A stretch of 64,000 nt of DNA, taken from Tubiluchus corallicola (lineage: Eukaryota; Priapulida; Priapulimorpha; Priapulimorphida; Tubiluchidae). Below are positions 1 through 10,612 of the stretch, piece after piece. Position 1 is the first letter of the stretch. Every line of letters begins with the position of its first letter. The stretch covers positions 1,364,001 through 1,428,000 of the forward strand of contig JAQGDQ010000004.1 of assembly GCA_030141605.1 (NCBI GenBank), given 5' to 3'. The position numbers and the translations under genes were made by a program. The notes beneath the pieces are model-generated. The model did not search any database and was not told where the DNA came from. It saw only the letters and a program-made list of their open reading frames with translations.

Positions 1-33
1 GTGAAAAGTTGTTACAGAACTATTACAACATAC

Positions 34-222
34 ATCAGCTTGATCCCAAGAACTGCCAGAGCTTTTCTTCTTCGCTGGAGTGTCATCTCCTCCACCAGCA
101 GCCACATCCCAACGACGTCGTTTTCTTTCTGTTGATTTCTGCTGTTGTGCAATGTTCTCTTTAGATGCGGAAGTGTCGCCACCTGATTTTGCCTTCTCCT
201 GAATCTTCTGCCGAAGCTCTGC
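34..222 (-). CDS. SF3B1: SF3B1 coding exon 6
   Basis: A 63-codon phase 0-0 exon. It begins [14 protein letters not shown], contains a basic RKRRRWD motif (Trp206), a DDTP site and SSWDQAD (Trp227), and ends at a gtatgt donor. The next exon is beyond the left edge. Confidence 0.93.
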
Positions 223-3200
223 CTACGAATGATTAGCACTTGATTAATACAAAGCAAAAATGCTTCTGATCAAATACATAACAGAAACGATATAAAAAGG
301 TCACAAAAATTAATTAACCATTCTGAACTAATGTCACCCATAGGATATTTTTGCCTGCAGCAAAGCACAAGGCTTTAGAATGTCTGACACTGGGATAATG
401 AGAGACAGCTGTAAAATGTGACAGATATAGCGTGGAAATTTAATGCCGGTGTTTCTGCAAATTTCATTAAAGTTACCTGAAGACAGGTAGAAGTCACCCG
501 TCAACAGAGGCGGTACGCTGGGCCTGCCATGTTTACTATTTCTCTGTATTAATGAAACCTTGTATCTTTTTTTGAAACAGAAAAAAATTGTTGAATTTGC
601 ACACTGCTGTAGATCAAGCAAATACATTAAAAATAGACCAATTAGAGCTCAGTTAAAATAGATTAACCCTATTTAATGATGATGGTGGCAGGACAGAAAT
701 CTAGTTTATCAGCATGAAGAGCAATTCACATTTGCCACGACTAAATGAGAATGGATCCTCCCTAAATTGAAAGTAGACAATATGACAATTAAAACTGCCC
801 AAAAACTTTCCAGCCAGTCACTCGCATATTTGCTTGTGTTGATTTAGTGCAAACAATGAGACCAATGAACTATTCTCCTTCAATTAACTGATTGCAGTAT
901 CTATGGAAATGCCAGAACTTCTTAATTATTTTCCTACATTACAGCAAATGCTCACAGCTTGCAACCTGTCTGCTGTTATCTTAATCCAAAATGCGTCTGC
1001 AGAAAAATCCTATCACCTTTTTATGGGCAAAATGTAAAATAAAATGCCCACATGTGCCTCAACGCTTTACAGAGAAAGTGACCAAAAATGACGCTAATTT
1101 CATTTACTTTTCACAGTCTAATAAACTGTACAAAAGTCATACAAAATCACGCAAAGTGGTAATAAATAGATTAGTTGCAGGCAAAAAATACAGGATACAT
1201 TACCTCCTCTTTGGAGAGGAACTGCCGAGCCATGGCTTCAGCGAAAGCACTTCGCTGAGGTATATCAGGTGTTTTTCCTCCTGCAACAGAAAGCAAAATG
1301 TCACGACACAAGTCGTGACAATGAGTACGTTTTAGTGTATGAAAGATTTCCACTATAGCACAAAAATGTAAAATAACAAACCAAAGCAGCAAATGTGATA
1401 ATGGATGTGGAAGCATAATTTCGAACAACCCAACTTTTCACATTTTTTTGTGACAACAGAAACAATAAAGCATTGGTAATGGTAATGGTACCATATAATA
1501 AATGTAAAAGCACAAAGTAAATGACAGACCTCAATCACACTTGCTCCTTCAGATGATAATTCAAAAAAAAACTGGAGTACTTGTCACACAAAATAATACT
1601 GACTGCCACTAGCAAGTCAAAACACTCAAGATTCTTAAGAAATTCACAAATGAATTCACGTAAGAAGCAGAAAAATGGATCCAATGTGACAAATACTTAT
1701 TTAGCAACAAGGTTGGTTCATTCTGGAATGCAAACTCATGACTATCAGGGATGGGAGCTTGAACAAATAAGATCAACAGTAAAATTACCAAGCTGATATT
1801 ACTACTCAAAAAGTATTAGTTGTATTTGTATGTACCAACAATTTGATAGAAAGAATGAGCTAAACACATAAAAAGCACACTCATTTCTACACAAAATTGT
1901 ATAGCTAGACTAGTATTATCAATTGCCAATAGTTCGTTTAGCTCTTATAGACCTGCATATGCATAATTTCTGCATATGGATAACAACCTGACTACAGAGC
2001 AAGAAGAAATGAAAATTTAAATAAAGCATTTAAGTCTACAACAACATGGCAATTACTGTAGACAGTTACAACAACTACAAATGTATCAACCGCCCATCCT
2101 TAATGCCAACATAAAAAATACAAAAACAATAACAGCAGAATGAACATACATTGTTGCCTTGTTTGTATGCAAATACGTACGCAAATATTCCCAAGTTAGG
2201 AATCCTCTGTACAAGCAGTACAAGTCTTGTGATCACAACTGATTAATCTTCTCTGGAAGTAAGCACTAAAATGATTAAAAGTACAACATTTGCCCCCACC
2301 CCGTAAACTCTTTTAATTTTAAAAAAGAAATATTGCTTCGAGTTCTAGTGTACATGGCAACTATACTTTGAATATCCGTAATGTCTGCACAAATGTGCAT
2401 AGTTAAATTTTAAGCGTAAGAAAGACTTTAAAGAATCAAAAATTTTCAATATGCAAATAATTCTACAGCTTTACAGTTTTGCTGACAAGTTTACAGTTTT
2501 GTAGACAGTTTTACAGTTTTTATATAACCATTTTCATGGCATTCCTCGTGTCACATCTCTCAAGTCGACTGGATCTGCTAGGGGGGAAAGAAAAGTGGCT
2601 ATTAGTATTCGGAATTGAAATAATTTAAATAAGTTTCTAAATAAAACACTATAGCATAGCACAAATGTTTTTGAGATGTTAGAGTGCATATAACACAAAT
2701 TTAAGGTTTAAAAATCAATACCGAAAACAACAATATTATTATGATATAAATAGAGATGAAATTATCTGACAGACACTCTGCTATCTCAAAAACAAGAAAA
2801 ATATAAATGTTAAAAATTTTGCAATAACAAACAGTACTAGGAATACAGCCTTGTATAGAAATCGTAAAAAATACAACCCAACAGCCAAAACTTTGTAACT
2901 TAACCGATAAATGTACTCATTACAATAAATAGGACTAAATGAAATATTGTTCTTATCACCAAACACAGAGCTAAAACTAAAATGATGGCAAATTTGTTTA
3001 TTTCTGTTTTGGCAAAATTTTCATTAGATTCCCATGTAGTGAAAATGGGAGCTGCATAAAATTTACGAACAAAAATGTAAATTCTTCACATTACTTGTTG
3101 CGTTATTTTGTCAGAAGCGTACAGAATAGTATTTTGTCAGAATAGTAACAACGTACATTGTCCAACTGCAGAAACAAAGTAATTGTTACATCACTTATGG

Positions 3201-6200
3201 CTTCCTACTGCAATTGCATAAAATTTCCTTCAAAAACGAAATTCTAATAATAACTGTTCAACACAGTCATGTTCAGCAGCAAGTTTTAAAGGAATTCTTA
3301 GACAAACAAGATATAATACAGTGCGACAATGTGCATACTGAGTTTGCTTAATTATTACCGCACACTAAATAATGAAATTACATTATTCATGTCACAAACC
3401 AATAGCAATGTAAATTTATTTGAGTGTTGAACCTACCGTCAGCAAAGTCATCCCGCCGAGGAGGTGATACTATCATCTTTAGTCTCCTCTTTCTGTATTC
3501 ATCTTCACGTTCAGTTATTTTTGGAACCCTGTGTTCAGCAAAAGGATCAAAATCCTACAAGGGAAAGCAGAATGGTCACCACTGATCACATTTATTACAA
3601 TTAGCCAAAACTAAAAACTGTTTGATGTAAAAAAAAACACCAAGTCTAGTGAGTCTCAATTCTTAACAACAACCTTACGAAGCTGCCTTAACTATGCTTT
3701 TAAAAGCACACAAAAAAACATACATACAATATATATGAATTCTACATACTACACGAATCAACCAGAACTACAAATTTAAAAGTACTATGTCGTAGGCAAT
3801 TACACATTTAGGCAACTTTAAACAATGATATTTTTCCATTGTTTATTATAATTACCGATTGCGGTTGTGGCAGCTCGTTCAGCAGTGCCACAGGTGCTGT
3901 GTAGTTGGATCTCTTCTGACCGACGATACCACTACCATAATCATCGTCATCCTACAAAAACATTAATTGCATAAATGTAAAATAAAAATCACTGCACATC
4001 CCATAGATTCAATTCCAAGTTTAAATTATTCAATTATCTGAAATTAAGCAATTTTACTGACAATCTGAGATGACTGAGGTAACTCAGAACAGGTAACAGG
4101 TGTTACACAGGAGCTAGTAAGTGAGTCAAGAAACTGCCCATTAAACTGATAAAAATGCATTATTTTATTAGCTTTTTGGTTACTTTCTGAACATTGCAGC
4201 CTCGATACTTGAAAAGTACTCTACCTATAAAAGCAAAATTACAAGTGTTAAAAATGTATTAATTTTCAAGGAAGCATGTGAAAGCATGTTGAGAAAGCAA
4301 TAATAAAGTCAAGAGCACATTTTACCTGATTCACAAAAAAAATTAAAAAATTGATGTTGTTCATTGCAAACCAAGGCGAAAAACCAACATGAAAAAAATT
4401 AGCTATACCATGCATAATGGTGCCAAATAAGTAATGCAACAAAACAGCATGAAAGATTAAAACTTAGCACTTGCACTGAAATGCTTAATATGCTGCATGT
4501 GTATGGCCGGTGTACCTTGAGACTGAGTCTCATCGAGAAGGCAATTGAGCGAGATGTAAATAAGGTCGCCAATAAAAATACTTCTGTTTCTGTCTAATCA
4601 CCTGGGTAATATTTTTTTATCGCACACCCGACCAGTGGGAAACAAACATTGATTTCAGCTGATTTTAAATATTCCACAATTCAGCTTTAAACATTCACAA
4701 AGCTTTAAAAGAAATTTTTCTCCCTCCTTACTGACACCTTTTGAGCTCATGAGGTGAGACAAAAGCAATTTTTTGTGGCCAGCCTAATACCAACATGCTA
4801 TTATTTAAACATTTCAAAATTCTTGCCATAAGTTTTAAATATTTCAATTTTACGTTTTCTTATAAATTCAACAATTTTTATCGGGATCGGCTCAATAGTT
4901 TTCCTAACTGCTCAATAACTTAATGGAAAGCCAATCAGAACCAAACTGTTCGTTCATCGATCGGCTTGGCCTATCACGATAGTTTTTTATATTAAGTGTT
5001 ACATTATTGCATCTGTATTTATAATGGGCTATGCCAAAAATTAGGTAACCAAACGGCGGGTTAAAGAAGGCAAATGCCACGAGAATGGAGCTGGGGAATG
5101 TAAGTAAAAATGGCATAAATGGAAAAGTAGGTAAAAATGGCACCGGTAAAACTGGCACAGGAAAAAATGGCACAAACTGAAATCAGGTAAAAATATCACA
5201 GGAAAAAATGGCACATAGAGTAAAATGTGAGTTTAGGGTTAAGGTTACAATAGGGATAATTATTTAATTATTTTTACGTCTGCCAAGGAAGTTATGCTTC
5301 AATGCAGTTTGTTGGCTTGGTTGGTTGTTTTTGTCTGCTACAGCAGTAAGCAAAAACTACCTAACAGATTCAGGGATGGCCAATCACAGAAAATCCCAAT
5401 CCCAATTATCTCTACCTGATCTACCTGTCTACCTGATCCGACCGTTTCCGATCATGCCCGATTACCAATTACTCCCCATCCCGATCCTTTTATAAGTTAT
5501 TATAGCATGATGATACTACATGTCCTGCTTAAAACTACAGTTTCATTTGTTGCAGCTTGATTTTAAGTTTATAACGTTTCAGTTTGGCAGTCATGTGTTT
5601 GTTCTCAGTTTAATTTGTCACTAGAAGTTCTTCAGTTAACTTTAAGTTAATTTAACTAGATAAGTAGCTGATTACTAACTACGTGTTTTTGTCACCCTTC
5701 CTCAGTTTCTCTATATTCTTTATTGTCTTGATATTTACTGTGTATAATTGAAGGTGACAAATAAACTAAATTAATATGAATATAGGATATGCTGGTATTC
5801 TATTAAATGTATACTACCACTTTCTTTCTAAAAATGTGACTATATATATAATTCTTTCTATAAAAAAATTATATGTGACTTATAAACTAAACTATGCTGT
5901 GTGCGAATTGGCAGGTACGTGATAACTAGTTTTTTCCAAGTTTCCTGTTAACTAAATTAACAAATCACAAAAAGATCAGTTATCATAATTCATTTTTAAA
6001 TAGTTCATCGAAAGTCTTTTCCGTCTGATTTAATTAAATATGGTCTGTAAACATTATTATAGGTATGGTTATGATGACCAAAATGTACGACGTAGTAGTT
6101 AACTTTTATTACACAACCAGTCGCTATGGTCTATGCATCCGATGTAAACACTAAATCTTTCGTGTCATACAAATAAGAAATTTGCTTTGCTATTACAATA

Positions 6201-8873
6201 GAAAACGGAAAATTTTGATTAAAAAAAAACTTAAAGGCAATTCAGGAACAAAAACTAAAAGCAAAATTTAGCATTAGGTGTATTAAATCTACTTTTTGAA
6301 CAAGGTTGGTCATTTAAGTGTGTTTCGCTTTTTTTACATTTCCCGATCCCGATTTTAGACAATTGGGAAGTACCTATGATCGACTGTATGATCGGGATCG
6401 GCCATCCCCGAACAGATTTCCATGGAACATTGTGGAGAAGGCGAGTACAGGGTACCAAAATGTGTATTATTTCTCCGTTTTTTTCCTGCAAGACTCGACC
6501 GAATGCCACATACAAAAAACATTTGTGAAGCACTTCATGGAGGTCTCAGTAGGAGTGTTCAGGACCTTTTTTATTGTCTCCACCAGGAAAAAACTACTAT
6601 GAGGTAGTTTCAAGTTCCATTTCAAGAAATTCTTGCTTAGAAATCTGTGTAAAGCTATTTACAACAGCCGCTTATTAATGTTTATAGCCTTATAAGCCGA
6701 CTTGTTATGTAAATACGTATAATATATGTCAGTCTATTACCATAACCAAAATTAATGGTAAAAGAAAGTAGAAAAACACTATGTGGAATATTTGTGCATT
6801 ACTGATTATAATTCTATTTAATGAACAAAATATTTTGTATAAGTTTTATATATTCTATAGACTGGACAATGTTTTGCTAGTCTATAAATAAATACCACTA
6901 CAGGTACTTTTTTGTATGTTTGTTTTACGTTTTTTTAATCAAAAGAATAGGACAAATAAGTTTAGGACTGTTCGGCTTTGGCAGAGATCTGCTTCCTACT
7001 GCGTGCACCCAGTTTTAGTATAGAAATATATTGCATGAAAATAACACACGTGTCACTTTTTTCCCATTTTTCCATTTGAGCCACTTTTCCTTGTGCTGTT
7101 TTTACCTACTTTTCCAAATGTGCCATTTTTACCGTCTTTTCCACACGTGCCATTTTTTTCCTGTGCCAAGCACCGGGTTAGGGTTTATTAATTTTGAAAT
7201 TTTGAGGCCTGCACGAAAAATCAATATAAGGTCTTACTGCCTGCTTTAAGTAATGCTTCAATAGGACTAAATTATTTATCATTCTGAGCATAGAGAAAGA
7301 TCTCAGTCTTAACTGCCAATAACGTAATTATTTATATACAGCAACTGTATATAAATCATTGCAAATTAACAAAATTGAAAATTCCAATATTCTTTAGCAG
7401 CCTTTTTTAGCAGATGCTGTGTGTGTATTGATGACTATGCAAAAACAAGCCTCCAAGGCTTCCAAGCACATAGCAAAATTTAATTTTCTCAAAATTATAT
7501 ATGTGTAATTAAAGTAGTCATTTTTCATAGCCCATTTACAACATTTACACATACAAAGATATATATATATGCACTTGCATAGCAAAATCGTCCATAAGTC
7601 GGCAATTTAGCTTTTCTAGTTATTCACATCTCCGGACTCTCCATTTCACGAGGAACCTTTTAATACCAATATCATCACGCTATGTTATTTCTAAACTGAA
7701 AAAATTCACATTGAAGTTGAGGTACATGCTGCGCACTGAAAAATTTAACCTTGAGAAAATCGCTGTTAAAGTTAGCCAGTGTTTTTTAGCGCGTTTCTAC
7801 ATGACACTTATCAACCACACAAATGTTGGTTGCTACGTACTTTGCAAGAACACACATTACAGCCAATGGCTCTTTCTGGCATAGGTCTGGGCTTGCAAGC
7901 TCTTTCTGATGAAGAATAGACTTCCATGAGGTACTAGTTTCTAGACAGAGAAGTGACTATGCGATTATACCATTAGATTTTTAGTATTTTTTAAACATTT
8001 TCTTGACATTCGATGATAGAATATTAAAGTCCAATATATTTAGTATTTGTTTTTATGAAAAAAAACAAAAAAATTGACGTTTGACTAAATTTCTGGTGCA
8101 TTCGACTTTGAAACATCATAGCGTAGCGTTAACTATGTCGACTTATGGACGATTTTAGTTTGCAGGCACACATATTGTGCGTATATAACCTCCTGCTCTT
8201 CTGTTGGTGCAATAGAAGTCACATAGCCTTCAAACTTTTTGTCTGATCCAGCGTATAGATCCAAATCATAATAACCAGTTGTTCCAAAGCCCACTCTTTC
8301 ATTCTCTGGACCATTGGCTTGTGGCTTGACGACAGGTCCAGCTTTCCTGGCTTGCAGTTCTCTTATTTGAGCTTCAATTTCTGAAATTCAATCAAACTAA
8401 AGTCACTCAAAGCTAAAGAGCCCAAAAGGATACTTTTAACATAGTTATAATTTTTAAAATCATGTTTCAAATTTAAAAATATTTTTTCCTTTCCATCCCT
8501 AAAATTGCCCATACTTTTTCCGGCCTTTTTCAATTCAATTCAATTGCCTTTGTAAAAGTTACTTTACTTTGTACAGATTTCCGTTAATTTTTTCGAAAAC
8601 CAAAGCACATCGAATCCGTAACACCGTAACCTCACTCGGTACTACTTGAATGCGGACGTCCCGTTCTTTGCAAAAGCACAGAAAATGATAACAAATTAAT
8701 CATATTATTTTATAATATAGAATAAAGAAAAACCTAGAGTTCGACTACATAAGAAAGCTATGTTGCGACCCGCTCTTCGTTACATAGTATTAAAACGAAA
8801 TAAAACGTTAATTTTGCCAATAAACACAGAATTATGAATGAAAAATCTTACCTTCGTGCGTTGTAGCAGCCAT
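34..8873 (-). CDS. SF3B1: Splicing factor 3B subunit 1, N-terminal six coding exons (gene continues past the left edge)
   Basis: SF3B1 is the large scaffold of the U2 snRNP SF3b complex, which holds the branch-point helix in the nucleus. Six exons join in phase (8873-8852, 8380-8190, 3951-3856, 3554-3437, 1280-1204, 222-34) and give the first 231 residues. Family hallmarks are visible in order: [13 protein letters not shown] near residues 6-18, GYVTSIAP, an acidic DDDDY run, [45 protein letters not shown] near 140-148, then RKRRRWD and SSWDQAD. The last two carry W206 and W227, like the U2AF-ligand motifs and TP sites of this region in other animals. All introns are GT-AG. The HEAT-repeat body lies outside the window. 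The N-terminus is rather divergent (it starts MAATTHE), but the order and spacing of motifs leave little doubt. Confidence 0.95.
1204..1280 (-). CDS. SF3B1: SF3B1 coding exon 5
   Basis: The exon enters through ttgcag and completes the Gly of FADG. It then encodes GKTPD, a divergent middle part and FLSKEE, equivalent to the family's LTKEE-type segment. It leaves in phase 0 at gtaatg. Confidence 0.92.
2470..2520 (-). repeat. Three copies of an AAAACTGTAAA motif at 20-bp spacing, just 3' of the cryptic exon
   Basis: On the plus strand TTTACAGTTTT occurs at 2470, 2490 and 2510, exactly 20 bp apart. In SF3B1 transcript orientation this is AAAACTGTAAA, starting about 10 nt past the cryptic exon. 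It could be a short tandem repeat or a cluster of protein-binding sites. Confidence 0.55.
2529..2577 (-). other. Cryptic stop-containing (poison or alternative terminal) exon in SF3B1 intron 4
   Basis: Inside the intron after exon 4 there is a strong acceptor (pyrimidine run then tag at 2578-2580). Joined to exon 4 in phase 1 it would add [14 protein letters not shown] and then TGA at 2536-2534. A possible donor (ATG|gttata) would make a 49-nt cassette, not a multiple of three. No good AATAAA lies close by; an ATTAAA is present near 2312-2317. Use of this exon is inferred, not shown. Confidence 0.4.
3437..3554 (-). CDS. SF3B1: SF3B1 coding exon 4
   Basis: The exon encodes [24 protein letters not shown] and [13 protein letters not shown] and ends in phase 1 with a gtaggt donor. 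The following intron contains a cryptic stop-bearing exon at 2529-2577. Confidence 0.94.
3856..3951 (-). CDS. SF3B1: SF3B1 coding exon 3
   Basis: This 96-bp phase 0-0 exon encodes the acidic DDDDY stretch followed by GQKR and [11 protein letters not shown], matching the conserved N-terminal block. It follows the 4.2 kb intron that contains the nested transposons. Confidence 0.93.
5363..5370. repeat. 8-bp target-site duplication, left side (aacagatt)
   Basis: It is identical to 6411-6418 on the other side of the hAT element. Word-family copy 2 has a single unduplicated equivalent at this position. Confidence 0.8.
5371..6410 (+). mobile_element. Nested non-autonomous hAT-type element
   Basis: The element starts CAGGGATGGCC and ends GGCCATCCCCG, so its tips are inverted repeats, with GATCGGGATCGG/CCCGATCCC-type words inside each end. 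It is flanked on both sides by the same 8 bp, aacagatt (5363-5370 and 6411-6418). An 8-bp target duplication and CAGGG tips are characteristic of hAT elements. The interior encodes nothing recognisable. Word-family copy 2 preserves the uninterrupted site. Confidence 0.8.
8190..8380 (-). CDS. SF3B1: SF3B1 coding exon 2
   Basis: The exon is entered through a tttcag acceptor and runs in phase 1 to 0. It encodes residues 8-71, including [21 protein letters not shown] and GYVTSIAP. The donor (GAG|gttata) is weak but keeps frame with the next exon. Confidence 0.92.
8852..8873 (-). CDS. SF3B1: SF3B1 coding exon 1
   Basis: The exon encodes MAATTHE and ends in phase 1 at a consensus gtaag donor. The ATG directly follows an untranslated stretch. 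The next exon completes the eighth codon as Glu, giving the family's THE-x-IEAQIRE start. Confidence 0.9.
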
Positions 8874-8880
8874 TTTGTCT

Positions 8881-9540
8881 CATAAGTGAAAAAGAAAACG
8901 CGATAACGCAAAAATATCGAAGCTGAGACTTTGTCCGGCTGTCATCTTCATCGGTGGAGTTGGCAAGTGGGTAATTAATTGCTCTCGACTACTATAGTGT
9001 TTTGTTAGACTTGTAGACTAAATCAGAGAAAATAATATCTGCTACGTGTTTATAACCGTTTATAACCATAAATTTAGTCTTTTTGTCATTCAAAACTATA
9101 CCCAACTTATCACTAAAACGCAACAGTGTTTTAAGTATGTCTCGAAGAGGCTATTATAACTATAACATCCACAAGCATCAAACAACATAACTTTCCTAAA
9201 AAGCCAACAAGTGGGCAATTTTTAAGGTCCCTAATTACTGTAGTAATTGGTGAATTTGCTTTATGTCGTAGAAAGAAAACAGCTAGTAGGAGACCTAGCC
9301 AAATGCCATACGTACACATATCACAGCTGTGCCAAGAATACGTTGTGTATACACACAACAGCTACTGCGCCTAATATTTGGAAAAACACATCCTAGACAT
9401 TTTAAACACAAAATCAATCTATTTCTAGCTATTTTACAACAGGCTTTATTAAAGTATTACAGTTTATGTTTTTTGTAAAGTGCCAACTCACCTAGAAGAC
9501 GTAATGTAAAGTTGCAATATGCTCTGCACAGCTGCTCATA
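8881..9540. other. Upstream region of SF3B1, no gene seen
   Basis: This contains the presumed SF3B1 5' untranslated region and promoter. I see no TATA box or other decisive motif and no coding signal. Confidence 0.4.
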
Positions 9541-10612
9541 CCCGGTTTACACGATCCGACAAAGTAGGATTGTTGGAGGAAGTCGGATGAATCGTTTAGA
9601 GGATCAGACAAAGTCGTCCGACAAAATCGGATGGTGTCAGACAGGCTTTGTCAGATATCGTGTAAACAGGAAAATTTAATATCCGACTTGTCCGACGATG
9701 CCAGATGAAAGCCGGGAATTGTTCAAATTTTCATCCGACAATATTCCGACTTCTGGAACAGCAGCCAAAAGCAAAGCTTCTTGCATTCACGTGACATTTT
9801 ATAGACTTAGTTTCAATACAAATAACATATAGGAACAGACAATGCTGTGTAAAATGGACAACGAAAACACGGAAATAGTCCACTATGGAAATAGAAATTC
9901 TAACAGACTCATATAGAAAGCAGGAATGCTTGTATAATAGAAAAAGTAAACAGTATAAAAACAGAGCTTGCCGCACACAAAGCATTGACAGACATATCTG
10001 CCTTGCTGATGAGATCAGGTAAATACATTTTAATTGGACTAGACCTGTTTATTATGCTGTATTATTTTTGTTTACCCCTTATTAGTGAAATTACTGTGAA
10101 ATACTTTCTCTCATATTTGTATCCATTCTGGATATGAGGAAAGCAACTAACTGTAATAGTTCAGCAAATGTCTCGGAAGCCATTCTAAGAAAGTTTCTAT
10201 AATTCTGTTGATCGTGCATATACAAATCATAGAGAAGACAGTGATAACATTGAGTGTTTTTTGTAACCATTCTCGCACCCACACTTGTCTCTTTACGTTT
10301 CATCTTTTTTCGTAAAACATACACTATTACTAGAAGAGTTGCTTTTTGAAGTCTGGCTTTTTGAGCTGTCTTCATTGGGCTATTTACCCACGATATAATT
10401 ATGAAGATAACCTACACGCGAACGAAATTCAGAAATGTTTAAATTCCTGCGCAAATGCAAGCTGTCGGATGGGTTTTCCCGACTTTGTCGGTCGACAAAA
10501 TCGGATAGAAATCGGATCGTGTAAACCTAACATCCGACATTGTCCGACACCAGCCCGGCTGCATCAAACAACGTCCGATTTTGTCGGTGAAAGTCGGAAC
10601 GTCTAAACCGAG
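9541..10612 (-). mobile_element. PIF/Harbinger deletion derivative
   Basis: The ends are imperfect inverted repeats (CCCGGTTTACACGATCCGAC at the left; the reverse complement of the right reads CTCGGTTTAGACGTTCCGAC). Subterminal regions are packed with GTCCGAC/AAAATCGGA words in both orientations. The interior keeps an N-terminal Harbinger transposase fragment on the minus strand (10091-10375) but no DDE domain. The target duplication is unclear. Confidence 0.7.
10091..10375 (-). pseudogene. Harbinger/HARBI1-like transposase, N-terminal fragment (94 aa)
   Basis: The frame opens at a true ATG with a basic stretch (RKKMKRKE), followed by YRNFLRMASETFAELLQLV and SRMDTNMRESIS. This matches the conserved N-terminal block of PIF/Harbinger transposases, of the form FRNFLRM..TFDELL..V...I...DTNMR..I. 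A stop follows directly where the family continues into the catalytic DDE region, which is absent from the element. It cannot be an active transposase. The surrounding inverted repeats show it was deleted in place rather than retroposed. Confidence 0.75.

Larger units (their letters stand above)
5098..7168 (+). mobile_element. Word-repeat DNA transposon, copy 1 (interrupted by a hAT element)
   Basis: Both ends carry runs of the word AAAAATGGCAC in opposite orientation: direct near 5106-5215 and as GTGCCATTTTT near 7060-7168. The sequence between them aligns along its length with 31569-32552 read in reverse, and its right part aligns with 55315-55945. Removing the nested 1040-bp hAT element leaves about 1.02 kb. 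No transposase reading frame is visible, so it is probably non-autonomous. Superfamily and exact ends are not resolved. It lies in SF3B1 intron 2. Confidence 0.7.

Noticed and set aside
9131-9358. Cysteine-rich small protein on the minus strand
   Set aside because: Short, no signal peptide of convincing form, no homology recognised, and no splice context.
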